Counted from the first letter of the stretch, positions 42,441-56,932 are shown. The stretch is DNA of 64,000 nucleotides from Melioribacter sp051488665 (GCF_051488665.1 NZ_JBPSEG010000002.1:310001-374000); one strand, 5' to 3'. Notes: generated by a model from the sequence alone, not told the origin. Translations and numbers: made by a program.

Positions 42441-42737
42441 TTATACTTCGCCGAAAATATCTATTGTTTGACCTTCTTTGAGCGTAACAATTGCCTTTTT
42501 GAATTTTGGCGTTCTGCCTTCGAAACGGCCTTTTCTCGTAAACTGCGTTCTTCTTTTACCTTTATATTTCATTGTATTAACAGAAACAACATCGACGTTA
42601 AATTTTTCTTTAACCGCTTTGGCAATCTCAATTTTATTTGCGTCAACCGATACGATAAATCCGTACTTATTCGGATTTTTTTCCTGTATCGTAGTCATTT
42701 TTTCTGTTATCAAAGGTCTTATTAGTATGCTTTTCAT
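42441..42737 (-). CDS. rplW: 50S ribosomal protein L23
   Basis: 98 residues. It starts ILIRPLITEKMTTIQEKN and has the core VKEKFNVDVVSVNTMKYKGK. L23 is the docking site for SRP and trigger factor at the tunnel exit. 14 nt after rplD. Confidence 0.97.
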   Translation of the reverse strand: MKSILIRPLITEKMTTIQEKNPNKYGFIVSVDANKIEIAKAVKEKFNVDVVSVNTMKYKGKRRTQFTRKGRFEGRTPKFKKAIVTLKEGQTIDIFGEV

Positions 42738-42751
42738 ATCAATACCAAATT

Positions 42752-43378
42752 TTAATTAAATGTACTTTCGAGCAATTGAACCGCGCTCTTCTGGAGCATA
42801 AGGACCTGATTGTTCAATAATTCATAAACCGAAGCTTTATTCGCTTCAACAATCGATACTCTGTCGATATTTCTGCCCGATTTATATACGTTTTTTAAAG
42901 TTCCGTTCGTCAGCAAGAGAGTTTTCTTACCGTTCAAATTCAGGGCTTTGAGAACTTCCACAAAATTTTTCGTCTTCGGTTGTTCGAAATCAAAATCCTC
43001 AACGACAATAATCTGATTAGCTTTCGATTTATAAGAGAGAGCGGATTTACGAGCAAGCTGAACTACTTTTTTATTCAATTTTTGTCTGTAGTTTCTCGGT
43101 TTGGGTCCGAAGATTCTACCGCCGCCAACCCAGAGGGGCGATCGAACGGAACCTGCTCTTGCGCCGCCGCGTCCTTTTTGACGCCACGGTTTTTTGCCTC
43201 CGCCTCTTACTTCGCTTCTTTCTTTCGCTTTGTGAGTACCCTGTCTTTGATTCGCCAGGTAAGCTTTCACAGCAAGATAGAGCACGTGATCGTTAGGTTC
43301 AATTTCAAATATATCTTTCGAGAGTTCTATCTGCTCGCCCGATTTTGTACCGTCTATTTTATAAACATCTACTTTCAT
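42752..43378 (-). CDS. rplD: 50S ribosomal protein L4
   Basis: 208 residues. The tunnel loop is RSEVRGGGKKPWRQKGRGGA and GPKPRNYRQKLNKK follows it. In E. coli L4 represses the S10 operon; the leader here is short and I see no obvious equivalent structure. 14 nt after rplC. Confidence 0.97.
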   Translation of the reverse strand: MKVDVYKIDGTKSGEQIELSKDIFEIEPNDHVLYLAVKAYLANQRQGTHKAKERSEVRGGGKKPWRQKGRGGARAGSVRSPLWVGGGRIFGPKPRNYRQKLNKKVVQLARKSALSYKSKANQIIVVEDFDFEQPKTKNFVEVLKALNLNGKKTLLLTNGTLKNVYKSGRNIDRVSIVEANKASVYELLNNQVLMLQKSAVQLLESTFN

Positions 43379-43392
43379 TTTTCGATCGTCGT

Positions 43393-44013
43393 TTATTTAT
43401 TGATAGCAACTATTGAATTAACCGAACCGGGTACAGCTCCTTTAACCATAATTATATTCTGTTCCGGTATAACTTTTACAACTTTCAAATTTCTGACCGT
43501 AATTTGTTTTCCGCCCATTCTTCCGGCCATTCTCTGTCCCTTGAAAACTCTGGACGGATAAGAACTTGCTCCGATTGAACCGGGAGCTCTTTCCCTGTCG
43601 CTTTGGCCGTGCGTTGCGGAGCCGACGCCGCCAAATCCGTGACGTTTAACTACGCCCTGGAAACCTTTTCCTTTGCTGTTGCCCGTTACTTTAACTTTAT
43701 CGCCGGGCTGGAAGATATCGGCTTTGATTTCGCCTCCGATCTTAAACTGGTTTACGTCGAAGTTTTTGAATTCTTTTACGAATCTGGGCGGATTAAGACC
43801 TAATTTTTTGTAGACTTCGAGCTGCGGTTTGTTTACTTTCTTTTCTTTCTTTGAGCCGAAACCGAGCTGAAGCGCTTCGTAACCGTCCTTATCGGCAGTC
43901 CTCAAACCGTATACTTTACACGGACCTGCTTCGAGAACGGTTACCGGTATAACTTGACCGTCTTCACCGAAAATATTTGTCATTCCGATTTTTTTAGCTA
44001 TCAATCCAGGCAT
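43393..44013 (-). CDS. rplC: 50S ribosomal protein L3
   Basis: 206 residues. It begins MPGLIAKKIGMTNIFGEDG and has the signature FQGVVKRHGFGGVGSATHGQ, the loop reaching the peptidyl-transferase centre. 10 nt after rpsJ. Confidence 0.97.
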   Translation of the reverse strand: MPGLIAKKIGMTNIFGEDGQVIPVTVLEAGPCKVYGLRTADKDGYEALQLGFGSKKEKKVNKPQLEVYKKLGLNPPRFVKEFKNFDVNQFKIGGEIKADIFQPGDKVKVTGNSKGKGFQGVVKRHGFGGVGSATHGQSDRERAPGSIGASSYPSRVFKGQRMAGRMGGKQITVRNLKVVKVIPEQNIIMVKGAVPGSVNSIVAINK

Positions 44014-44023
44014 TTTTAATTTC

Positions 44024-44332
44024 CTATAACTTTATCTCAATATCCACGCCGGCAGGTATTTCCAACTTGCTCAGCGCATCTACTGTTTTATTGTTTGAAT
44101 TATGAATATCAATAATTCTTTTGTGAGCCCTAATCTCGAACTGTTCACGCGATTTTTTGTCGACGTGAGGCGAACGCAAAACGGTAAAAACAGTTCTTTT
44201 TGTCGGCAACGGAATCGGTCCGGAGACCACGGCTCCCGTGCTCTTTACAGTCTTAATAATCTTTTCAGTTGACTTATCAATCAGAATATGATCATAAGAT
44301 TTCAACTTTATTCTAATTTTTTGACCGGGCAC
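44024..44332 (-). CDS. rpsJ: 30S ribosomal protein S10
   Basis: 102 residues from a GTG at 44332, with AAGGAG 10 nt upstream. The core is IRIKLKSYDHILIDKSTEKI and the family signature GPIPLPTKRTVFTVLRSPHV. It is also NusE in transcription antitermination. First gene of the S10 cluster, separated from tuf by a terminator. Confidence 0.96.
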   Translation of the reverse strand: MPGQKIRIKLKSYDHILIDKSTEKIIKTVKSTGAVVSGPIPLPTKRTVFTVLRSPHVDKKSREQFEIRAHKRIIDIHNSNNKTVDALSKLEIPAGVDIEIKL

Positions 44333-44393
44333 TTTTTTAATTCTCCTTTTTACAAATCATATCTTCAGTGTATTTAGCCTTTCGAGGCAAAAA

Positions 44394-44419
44394 GAAGGGA
44401 AAGATTCCTCTTTCCCTTC
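44394..44419 (-). terminator. terminator of tuf
   Basis: Perfect 11-bp stem GAAGGGAAAGA (44394-44404) with 44409-44419 and a tight TTCC loop, followed on the minus strand by TTTTTGCC. It lies 17 nt after the tuf stop and should end the str-operon transcript before rpsJ, so the S10 operon probably has its own promoter in the 60 nt between. Confidence 0.85.
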
Positions 44420-44436
44420 ATCTATTAACTTATTAA

Positions 44437-45642
44437 CTATTCGATAATTTTGGTTACAACGCCTGCGCCTACAGTTCTACCGCCTTCGCGAATAGCGAAA
44501 CGGAGACCTTCTTCCATAGCGATTTCCGAAATCAACTCTACGGACAGCTTAACGTTATCGCCGGGCATAACCATTTCAGTTCCTTCGGGCAAAGTAGCTA
44601 CGCCTGTAACGTCGGTTGTTCTGAAATAGAACTGAGGACGATATCCGTTGAAGAACGGAGTATGGCGTCCGCCTTCTTCTTTCGACAAGATGTAAACCTC
44701 ACCTTCGAATTTCTTATGAGGAGTAATCGAACCGGGTTTAGCAAGAACCATACCTCTTTCGATTTCTTTTTTGTCGACGCCTCTTAACAACAGGCCTGCA
44801 TTGTCGCCAGCCATTGCCGAATCGAGCTCTTTACGGAACATTTCGATACCAGTAACAACCGTCTTTTTATGCTGACCGAGACCGATCAATTCAACTTCTT
44901 CGTTCAATTTAATTTGACCTCTTTCAACTCTACCCGTAGCAACGGTACCGCGACCTGTAATGGAGAAAACGTCCTCGACAGGCATAAGGAACGGTTTGTC
45001 GACGTCTCTTTGCGGAACGGGGATGTATTCGTCAACAGCTTTCATAAGATCCCAGATGCATTGATATCTCGGATCGTCGATCGGAGCATTTTCAGTGCCT
45101 GCTTCCAAGGCTTTCAAAGCTGAACCTCTAACAATCGGAATTTCGTCTCCGGGGAATTCATATTTACTGAGGAGTTCTCTCAATTCCATCTCAACCAACT
45201 CGATCAATTCGGGATCGTCAACCATATCAATTTTATTCAAAAAGACGACTATTCTTGGCACGCCTACCTGACGGGCAAGAAGAATATGCTCTCTTGTCTG
45301 GGGCATAGGACCGTCTGTAGCTGCAACAACGAGAATAGCGCCGTCCATCTGAGCGGCTCCTGTGATCATGTTCTTAACATAGTCAGCGTGACCGGGACAG
45401 TCCACATGCGCATAGTGACGATTTTCAGTTGAATATTCAACGTGCGCCGTTGCAATTGTAATACCTCTTTCTCTTTCTTCCGGAGCGTTATCAATACTGT
45501 CGAAAGTACGAGCCTGGGACAATCCTTTGTTTGCAAGAGCCATGGTTATGGCTGCAGTCAAAGTTGTTTTACCATGGTCTACGTGTCCGATTGTTCCAAT
45601 ATTAACGTGAGGTTTACTACGATCAAATTTTTCTTTTGCCAT
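44437..45642 (-). CDS. tuf: elongation factor Tu
   Basis: 401 residues. G1 GHVDHGKT (19-26), the DCPGHADY G3 motif, NKIDMVD G4, and domains 2 and 3 are all present. It delivers aminoacyl-tRNA to the ribosome. Only one copy lies in this window, behind fusA (46 nt), with AAGGAG before the ATG. In many bacteria another tuf copy sits behind the tRNA-Tyr-Gly-Thr-Trp cluster; here that position is occupied by rpmG. Confidence 0.98.
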   Translation of the reverse strand: MAKEKFDRSKPHVNIGTIGHVDHGKTTLTAAITMALANKGLSQARTFDSIDNAPEERERGITIATAHVEYSTENRHYAHVDCPGHADYVKNMITGAAQMDGAILVVAATDGPMPQTREHILLARQVGVPRIVVFLNKIDMVDDPELIELVEMELRELLSKYEFPGDEIPIVRGSALKALEAGTENAPIDDPRYQCIWDLMKAVDEYIPVPQRDVDKPFLMPVEDVFSITGRGTVATGRVERGQIKLNEEVELIGLGQHKKTVVTGIEMFRKELDSAMAGDNAGLLLRGVDKKEIERGMVLAKPGSITPHKKFEGEVYILSKEEGGRHTPFFNGYRPQFYFRTTDVTGVATLPEGTEMVMPGDNVKLSVELISEIAMEEGLRFAIREGGRTVGAGVVTKIIE

Positions 45643-45688
45643 CGAGTTACTCTCCTTGTTGTTTTATATTCTTTTTAATTTATTTTAA

Positions 45689-47788
45689 TTAATATTCTTC
45701 GACCGATTTTTTTGATTGCGATTTTTCCATAATTTCTTCGGCTACCGATTTAGGCACTTCTGCATAGTGCGAAAACTGCATAGTGTAGATAGCTCGTCCC
45801 TGAGTCATCGATCTCAAAACAGTAGCATAACCGAACATTTGAGCAAGCGGCACCTGAGCTCTGATAACCTGTGCATCTTTTCTGGTAGAAAATCCTTCGA
45901 TTTTTCCTCTTCGCGAATTCAGATCGCCCATAACATCGCCGAGATATTCTTCCGGAGTAATCACTTCTACCTGCATAATCGGTTCCAGCAATATAGGTCC
46001 GGCTTTTAAGGCTCCGTTCTTGAAAGCCATCGAAGCTGCCACACGGAACGATATTTCGTCCGAGTCGACTTCGTGATAAGATCCGTCATAAAGCTTAGCC
46101 TTAACGTCCACAACCGGATAACCCGCAAGCACGCCGTTTTTCATTGCATCCTGCAAACCATTGATAACAGGATTAATATATTCCTTCGGAACAGCGCCGC
46201 CTACAATCGCATTTTCAAATTCGAAGCCTTTACCCTGCTCATTCGGCGATAATTCTATCCAAACGTGACCGTATTTTCCTCGACCGCCCGATTGCTTGAC
46301 AAACTTTCCTTCGGCTTGAACAGTTTTGGTGATCGTTTCTCTGTAAGCGACCTGGGGTTTTCCGATGTTTGCCTCGACTTTGAATTCACGTTTCATTCGA
46401 TCGACGAGAATTTCGAGGTGCAACTCGCCCATACCGCTAATTAACGTTTGACCTGTTTCTTCGTCAACTTTAACTTTGAAAGTCGGGTCTTCGTCGGATA
46501 ATTTAGCCAACGCGTCCGAAAGCTTATCCTGATCGGCTTTTGTTTTCGGTTCGATGGCAATCTGAATAACCGGTTCGGGGAACGCCATCTTTTCCAGCAC
46601 AATCGGGTCGTCTTCCGTGCACAAGGTATCGCCGGTACGAGTGTTTTTAAGCCCTACTATAGCGGCTATATCTCCGGCTCGTATTTCATCCATATCCTCA
46701 CGATGATTTGCATGCATTTGCAATATTCTTCCGACTCTTTCCTTTTTGTCCGAAATCGAATTATAAACATAAGAACCCGATTTTAGAGTACCTGTGTAAA
46801 CTCTGATAAACGTCAATTTACCAACATAAGGATCGGTCATAATTTTAAAGGCAAGAGCCGCGAACTTTTCATTCGGATCTATCTTTCTTTCCACACGGTC
46901 GTTTTTATGAACATGATGAGCAACCAGATTGCCGAGATCAAGAGGAGAAGGCAAGAAATTCACAACCGCATCGAGCAACATCTGAACGCCTTTGTTCTTA
47001 AAAGACGAACCGCAAAGAACAGGCACTATTTTCAGCTTGATAGTAGCTTCTCTTAAAACTCTCAGAACTTCTTCAGATGTGATTTCCTTACCTTCTATAT
47101 ATTTTTCAAGAAGAGTATCGTCAACTTCAGAGACTGCTTCGAGCATTTGAGTGCGGTATTTATTGGCAAGCGGTCTCAAATCCTGGGGTATCTCTACATC
47201 CTCGAATGTAGTGCCAAGCGTTTCTTCGTGGAACATACGAGCTTTCATAGTCATCAGGTCAATAATACCGCTAAACATATCGCCTTCGCCGATAGGCAAA
47301 GTAATCGGTACGGCATTGGCGCCCAGTCGGTCTTTCATCATCTGAACGGCGTTATAGAAATCGGCGCCGACTCGATCCATCTTATTTACAAAAGCTATTC
47401 TCGGTACGCCGTACTTGTCAGCCTGTCTCCAAACGGTTTCCGACTGAGGTTCAACTCCGCCAACCGCGCAAAAGAGCGCAATGGCGCCATCCAAAACTCT
47501 CAAAGAACGTTCAACTTCAACCGTAAAATCGACGTGTCCGGGAGTGTCAATAATATTTATTTGATGCCCCGCCCACATTGTTGTGGTTGCGGCGCTGGTA
47601 ATCGTAATGCCTCTTTCTTTTTCCTGTTCCATCCAGTCCATCGTAGCGGCTCCGTCGTGAACTTCGCCGATTCGATGCACTTTACCCGTGTAGAACAAAA
47701 TTCTTTCCGTCGTCGTCGTCTTACCGGCATCGATATGAGCCATAATGCCGATATTTCTAACCTTATTTATTTCAACTCTTTTAGACAT
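45689..47788 (-). CDS. fusA: elongation factor G
   Basis: 699 residues. G1 AHIDAGKT (17-24), the DTPGHVDF G3 motif, NKMDRVGADF, then domains II-V with RRGKIEGF near the end of domain V. It drives translocation and ribosome recycling. It lies between rpsG (20 nt) and tuf in the standard str order. Full length, nothing unusual. Confidence 0.98.
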   Translation of the reverse strand: MSKRVEINKVRNIGIMAHIDAGKTTTTERILFYTGKVHRIGEVHDGAATMDWMEQEKERGITITSAATTTMWAGHQINIIDTPGHVDFTVEVERSLRVLDGAIALFCAVGGVEPQSETVWRQADKYGVPRIAFVNKMDRVGADFYNAVQMMKDRLGANAVPITLPIGEGDMFSGIIDLMTMKARMFHEETLGTTFEDVEIPQDLRPLANKYRTQMLEAVSEVDDTLLEKYIEGKEITSEEVLRVLREATIKLKIVPVLCGSSFKNKGVQMLLDAVVNFLPSPLDLGNLVAHHVHKNDRVERKIDPNEKFAALAFKIMTDPYVGKLTFIRVYTGTLKSGSYVYNSISDKKERVGRILQMHANHREDMDEIRAGDIAAIVGLKNTRTGDTLCTEDDPIVLEKMAFPEPVIQIAIEPKTKADQDKLSDALAKLSDEDPTFKVKVDEETGQTLISGMGELHLEILVDRMKREFKVEANIGKPQVAYRETITKTVQAEGKFVKQSGGRGKYGHVWIELSPNEQGKGFEFENAIVGGAVPKEYINPVINGLQDAMKNGVLAGYPVVDVKAKLYDGSYHEVDSDEISFRVAASMAFKNGALKAGPILLEPIMQVEVITPEEYLGDVMGDLNSRRGKIEGFSTRKDAQVIRAQVPLAQMFGYATVLRSMTQGRAIYTMQFSHYAEVPKSVAEEIMEKSQSKKSVEEY

Positions 47789-47808
47789 AATTTATCGAAT
47801 TACTCCTT

Positions 47809-48276
47809 TCACCATTTAAAGTGAGCAAAAGCTTTATTAGCTTCTGCCATTCTGTGTGTATCATCTTTTTTCTTTACCGAACTACCTTCGCCATTGGAAG
47901 CTGCAATTAATTCGGCGGCTAATTTCAACGCCATCGATTTATCTTTGCGATCTCGCGCGTATGTTCTCAACCATCTCAGCGCCAGAGCCATTCTTCTTTC
48001 AGGTCTTACTTCCATCGGCACCTGATATGTAGCGCCGCCTACTCTACGGCTTCTTACTTCAACCAACGGGGAAACATTCTGAACCGCTTTTTTGAAAACT
48101 TCGAGCGCCGGTTTTTTCGTACGCTGCTCAATAATATCGAAACTATCATAAACAATTCTTCTGGCAGTAGACTTTTTGCCGTCCCACATAATATAATTGA
48201 TAAACTTGGATACCAGCACGTCGTTATAACGCGGATCCGGTTTAAGATATCTTTTTTCTGCTCTTCTCTTTCTCAT
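47809..48276 (-). CDS. rpsG: 30S ribosomal protein S7
   Basis: 155 residues. The N-terminal signature DPRYNDVLVSKFINYIMWDGK is just past the start, and the beta hairpin VGGATYQVPMEV marks the S7 core. It binds the 3' domain of 16S rRNA near the E site. It follows rpsL by 2 nt. Confidence 0.97.
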   Translation of the reverse strand: MRKRRAEKRYLKPDPRYNDVLVSKFINYIMWDGKKSTARRIVYDSFDIIEQRTKKPALEVFKKAVQNVSPLVEVRSRRVGGATYQVPMEVRPERRMALALRWLRTYARDRKDKSMALKLAAELIAASNGEGSSVKKKDDTHRMAEANKAFAHFKW

Positions 48277-48278
48277 AG

Positions 48279-48656
48279 TTATTTAGCTTTTGGTTTTTTG
48301 GTTCCGTATTTCGATCTGCCTTGTTTTCTATCTTCAACGCCGCTTGTATCGAGCGTACCTCTTATAATGTGATATCTGACGCCCGGCAAGTCTTTAACTC
48401 TTCCGCCCCTGATTAACACTATCGAGTGTTCCTGAAGGTTATGTCCTTCTCCCGGAATATAGGCGGTAACTTCAATACCGTTGCTCAACCTTACTCTGGC
48501 TACTTTTCGGAGAGCCGAGTTAGGTTTCTTAGGCGTAGTAGTATAAACTCTGGTACAAACGCCGCGCTTTTGAGGGCAAGCTTCTAAAGCAGGCGCTTTA
48601 TTTTTAGAGGTTACTACCTCTCTTCCTTTTCTAACCAACTGGTTTATCGTTGGCAC
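48279..48656 (-). CDS. rpsL: 30S ribosomal protein S12
   Basis: 125 residues from a GTG at 48656, with GGAGG upstream. The decoding-centre loop TTPKKPNSALRK (about 40-51) is wild-type in type, with Lys residues at the positions changed in streptomycin-resistant mutants elsewhere. PGVRYHIIRG follows. First gene of the str operon, behind its own promoter. Confidence 0.97.
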   Translation of the reverse strand: MPTINQLVRKGREVVTSKNKAPALEACPQKRGVCTRVYTTTPKKPNSALRKVARVRLSNGIEVTAYIPGEGHNLQEHSIVLIRGGRVKDLPGVRYHIIRGTLDTSGVEDRKQGRSKYGTKKPKAK

Positions 48657-48703
48657 GTAAATCCTCCAAGTCTATTTCACTTTAATAAAAAATTCAGACT
48701 CAA

Positions 48704-48732
48704 AATTTATCGATAATTAATTCAATTGTCAA
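48704..48732 (-). promoter_or_regulatory. promoter of the str operon (rpsL)
   Basis: Minus strand TTGACA (48732-48727), 17 nt, then TAAATT (48709-48704): an ideal -35 with an acceptable -10 at perfect spacing. It lies in the 95-nt gap after rpoC, about 50 nt before the rpsL start. The -10 runs into TTTG, so it partly fits the FCB form as well. Confidence 0.6.
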
Positions 48733-48751
48733 GTTAAGTCTATAAGAAATA

Positions 48752-52990
<4,239 letters not shown>

Positions 52991-53038
52991 AAATAATTTC
53001 TCCTTCAAACTTTTTTTAATATAATCTCACACGGTTAA

Positions 53039-56000
53039 TCAATTAATTTTGATATTCAGACCCAGACCTTGCAATTCTTTTATCATAACGTTAAAGGCTT
53101 CCGGAATATTCGGGTCCGGAATGTTTTCGCCTTTGACAATAGCTTCGTATGTTTTAGCTCTGCCTGTTACATCGTCGCTTTTAACCGTTAAGATTTCCTG
53201 AAGCACGTGAGCGGCGCCATATCCTTCGAGAGCCCACACTTCCATTTCACCGAATCTCTGTCCGCCGAACTGAGCCTTACCGCCTAATGGCTGTTGAGTA
53301 ATCAAGGAATAAGGTCCAATCGAACGGGCGTGAATCTTATCGTCGACCATATGACCGAGTTTCATCATATAAATATAACCGCAGGTTACTTTCTGATGGA
53401 AACGTTCGCCCGTGCGTCCGTCGTAAAGCCAGGTTTTGCTTCCTTCGGAAAGTTCTGCTTTCCTGAGCCATTCTTCCACGTCGTTAACTCCCGCGCCGTC
53501 GAATATCGGCGTCTCGAATTTAACGCCGAGTTTCTTTCCTACCCAGCCGAGAGCGGTTTCGTAAAGCTGTCCGATATTCATACGCGAAGGCACGCCAAGC
53601 GGATTGAGAACTATGTCTACAGGAGTCCCGTCTTCGTGATAGGGCATATCTTCAACCGGAACAACTTTGGCAACAACGCCTTTGTTACCGTGTCTGCCCG
53701 CCATTTTATCGCCAACCTGAATTTTTCTCTTCTTGGCTACATATACTTTTGCGAGTTGTGTGATTCCCGGAGGCAGTTCGTCGCCCGACTGAATTTTGAG
53801 GCGTTCTCTCTTGAAATCTTCTTCAATTTCGGCAAGGACGCCGAAATAATTTGAGAAGAGTTTTTTAATCAATTCGTTAGTCTTAGCTTTATCAAACCAA
53901 TCTTTCGTATAATCGAGTTTTGTAACGTCGTCCATTTCGGAAAAAGTCGATTCTTTGATGGCGGTTCCGCTGCGAATCACAACGCTGCCATCCAGATCGC
54001 GAATTCCGGTTGTAGTTTTTCCAAGCGTCAAAGCCGTCAGCTTTTCGACTAATTTATTGTAATAAGCGTCTTTCTTTCTTTGATATTCCAAATCGAGAGC
54101 TTCAAGCTGCTTTTTCTCGAGCTTTTTCGCTTCGGCGTCTTTTTTCTTTCTGCTGAAAAGACGCGTTTTAATAACAACGCCTTTGAGTCCCGGAGGCGCT
54201 TTAAGAGAAGCGTCTTTTACGTCGCCGGCTTTGTCTCCGAATATTGCTTTAAGAAGTTTTTCTTCCGGTGTCGGATCGGACTCGCCTTTGGGAGTAATTT
54301 TACCGATCAGGATATCGCCTTCTTTGACTTCGGCGCCTTCCCGAATAATACCGTTTTCGTCCAAATCCTTTGTAGCTTCTTCGCTTACGTTAGGAATATC
54401 TCTCGTTAATTCTTCCTGTCCGCGTTTTGTCTCGCGCACCTGAAGTTCGAATTCTTCAATATGAATCGAAGTAAAAACGTCGTCGGCAACGAGTCGTTCG
54501 CTTATAATTATAGCGTCCTCAAAGTTATATCCGCGCCAGGGCATGAATGCGACGGAAATATTTCTGCCCAATGCAAGTTCCCCGTTTTCGACCGAAGGAC
54601 CGTCGGCAAGTATATCGCCCTTTTTAACTCTTTGACCCGAGACAACGCGCGGTTTTTGATTGAAGCAGGTTTCCTGGTTCGTGCCGGCGAATTTTGTCAA
54701 TTTATATTCAACTTTTCTTTCGCTGTCAAAGCTCACAAGAGCTTCTTCTGCTTCGAGATCGGTATCGTAAGCTACAATAATTTTTTCGGCGTCGGCAAAT
54801 TCTACAACGCCGTCTTTTTCGGCTACAATTACGGCTCTTGAATCGCGGGCTACTTTATATTCCATACCGGTTCCGACAATCGGGGCTTCGGGCACAAGCA
54901 GAGGAACAGCCTGGCGCTGCATGTTCGAGCCCATCAATGCGCGGTTAGCGTCGTCGTGCTCGAGGAAAGGAATCAGAGAAGCCGCCGCGCTAACAATCTG
55001 AGCGGGAGCCACGTCCATATACTGAACTTCGCTCGGCGGCACGACGGGATATTCGTCTTTCAAACGGCATTTTACTCTGTCGAGTATGAATCTGCCCTGC
55101 TCGTCGATTGGAGCGTTTGCCTGAGCAATTATATATTGGTCTTCCTGATCCGCGCTCAAATATTCTATCTGATTTGTAACTCTTCCGTCTTTAACTTTGC
55201 GATAAGGCGTTTCAAGGAATCCGTAATGGTTTACTCTTGCATAAATTGTAAGCGATGAAATAAGACCGATATTGGGACCTTCGGGAGTTTCGATCGGACA
55301 GAGTCGTCCGTAATGCGAATGGTGAACGTCGCGCACTTCGAATCCGGCGCGTTCCCTTGTAAGACCTCCGGGTCCTAGAGCGGAAATTCTCCTCTTATGC
55401 GTTATTTCGGAAAGAGGATTGGTTTGATCCATAAATTGCGACAACTGGTTCGTACCGAAAAACGCATTGATAACGCTGCTGATAGTTCTGGCGTTGACCA
55501 GATCCTGCGGCTGCATATTCTCGTTATCGCGCATGTTCATGCGTTCTTTGATTGTACGAGCCATTCTTGCAAGACCGATATTATATTGCTGTTGAAGCTG
55601 CTCGCCGATAGTTCTAACGCGTCTGTTGCCCAGATGATCGATGTCGTCAACGCTGACATTACCGTTCTTGAGCATAATAATATTTTTCATGATGGCGACG
55701 ATATCTTCAACAGTCAGAACTCTAACGCTTTCATCGACATTCAAGCCGAGTTTATCGTTCATTCTGAAACGACCGACATCGCCAAGGTCGTATCTCTTGT
55801 CGTTAAAGAAAAGTTTGTCGAGAAGCCCCAAAGCCGTTTCGATGTCGGGAGCTTCGCCCGTTCTTAATTGCCGGTAGATGGCAAAGAGAGCTTCTTCTTT
55901 TGTTTTAGCCGTATCTTTTTTGAGCGTATTTATAATAAGGTCTTGTTCAACAGAAGTTTCGGAGGTTATTAATTTAACTTTTTGGAGCGTTGATTTTTTA

Positions 56001-56818
56001 ATATTATCGATAATTTCTTCGTTCAGTTCTTCGTCTTTCGAAACGTAAATCTCTCCGGTTTGCAAATCGATAACGTCGTCGGCTGCAATACGTCCGGAGT
56101 GAACTTCAGGGTCGAGTTTTTTAACAGCGACTTCTTCGATCAGACTGAAAAGATTAAGAATTTGTTCGTCTGTCTCGTAACCGAGCGCTCTCAGAAGAGT
56201 TGTCGAAGGGAATTTTTTCCTTCTGTCGATATATACATAAAGCACATTGTTAATGTCGGTCGCAAACTCCACCCAGGAACCTCTGAAAGGAATAATACGA
56301 GCCGAATAGATCGGCGTGCCGTTCGGATGGAAAGTTTGAGCAAATGCAACGCCGGGAGAGCGGTGTAACTGACTTACAATCACTCGCTCGGCACCGTTAA
56401 TTACGAAGGTTCCTTTCTCCGTCATAAAAGGCAGGTTGCCGAGATAAACTTCCTGCTCGACGGTATTGATAAACTCTTCGGTTTCGCTATCCTTGGTAGA
56501 AAGTCGCAATTTTGCTTTCAGAGGAGCCGAATATGTAAGTCCTCTTTCCTCGCACTCTGCAATCGAAAAGCGGGGTTTTTCGATATGATATTCGATAAAA
56601 TCGAGGCGATAAAATTCTTTATTGTCGAGTATGGGAAAATTTTGATTGAAAACAGCCTGCAGACCTTTGTTTTCTCTCTGAGAGGGCGGCACTGAAAGCT
56701 GCAAGAAATCTTCAAACGATTCAAGCTGAATATTCAACAAATCGGGCACTTTAAGAGCAGGCGTAATCTTACCAAACGTAATGCGTCCGTTAATTTTATT
56801 TATCTTTTGTTTTTCCAA
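53039..56818 (-). CDS. rpoB: RNA polymerase beta subunit
   Basis: 1259 residues. The rifampicin-pocket region has NQLSQFMDQTNPLSEITHKRR and LGPGGLTRERAGFEVRD, all of the sensitive type. The C-terminal GRHGNKGVVAKV and GGKAQFGGQRFGEMEVWALE blocks are present. Core of RNA polymerase. It follows rplL after a hairpin-containing gap of 114 nt. Confidence 0.98.
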   Translation of the reverse strand: MEKQKINKINGRITFGKITPALKVPDLLNIQLESFEDFLQLSVPPSQRENKGLQAVFNQNFPILDNKEFYRLDFIEYHIEKPRFSIAECEERGLTYSAPLKAKLRLSTKDSETEEFINTVEQEVYLGNLPFMTEKGTFVINGAERVIVSQLHRSPGVAFAQTFHPNGTPIYSARIIPFRGSWVEFATDINNVLYVYIDRRKKFPSTTLLRALGYETDEQILNLFSLIEEVAVKKLDPEVHSGRIAADDVIDLQTGEIYVSKDEELNEEIIDNIKKSTLQKVKLITSETSVEQDLIINTLKKDTAKTKEEALFAIYRQLRTGEAPDIETALGLLDKLFFNDKRYDLGDVGRFRMNDKLGLNVDESVRVLTVEDIVAIMKNIIMLKNGNVSVDDIDHLGNRRVRTIGEQLQQQYNIGLARMARTIKERMNMRDNENMQPQDLVNARTISSVINAFFGTNQLSQFMDQTNPLSEITHKRRISALGPGGLTRERAGFEVRDVHHSHYGRLCPIETPEGPNIGLISSLTIYARVNHYGFLETPYRKVKDGRVTNQIEYLSADQEDQYIIAQANAPIDEQGRFILDRVKCRLKDEYPVVPPSEVQYMDVAPAQIVSAAASLIPFLEHDDANRALMGSNMQRQAVPLLVPEAPIVGTGMEYKVARDSRAVIVAEKDGVVEFADAEKIIVAYDTDLEAEEALVSFDSERKVEYKLTKFAGTNQETCFNQKPRVVSGQRVKKGDILADGPSVENGELALGRNISVAFMPWRGYNFEDAIIISERLVADDVFTSIHIEEFELQVRETKRGQEELTRDIPNVSEEATKDLDENGIIREGAEVKEGDILIGKITPKGESDPTPEEKLLKAIFGDKAGDVKDASLKAPPGLKGVVIKTRLFSRKKKDAEAKKLEKKQLEALDLEYQRKKDAYYNKLVEKLTALTLGKTTTGIRDLDGSVVIRSGTAIKESTFSEMDDVTKLDYTKDWFDKAKTNELIKKLFSNYFGVLAEIEEDFKRERLKIQSGDELPPGITQLAKVYVAKKRKIQVGDKMAGRHGNKGVVAKVVPVEDMPYHEDGTPVDIVLNPLGVPSRMNIGQLYETALGWVGKKLGVKFETPIFDGAGVNDVEEWLRKAELSEGSKTWLYDGRTGERFHQKVTCGYIYMMKLGHMVDDKIHARSIGPYSLITQQPLGGKAQFGGQRFGEMEVWALEGYGAAHVLQEILTVKSDDVTGRAKTYEAIVKGENIPDPNIPEAFNVMIKELQGLGLNIKIN

Positions 56819-56863
56819 TCCTAACCTCCGATGATTTATTAGGCTCTTTCAATAAATGAAAGA

Positions 56864-56896
56864 AAGTGGTAACCCGGAAATTCCGTTTTACCACTT
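56864..56896 (-). terminator. attenuator-like hairpin between rplL and rpoB
   Basis: Stem AAGTGGTAA (56864-56872) with 56888-56896, and a short CGG/CCG inner pair. On the minus strand it is followed by TTCTTTCATTT, a moderate T-tract. It is placed like the partial terminator known between rplL and rpoB in E. coli, which sets the ratio of ribosomal protein to RNA polymerase mRNA. Confidence 0.6.
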
Positions 56897-56932
56897 CAAA
56901 AATTAATATGATTTTCCAGGAAAATCGTATAA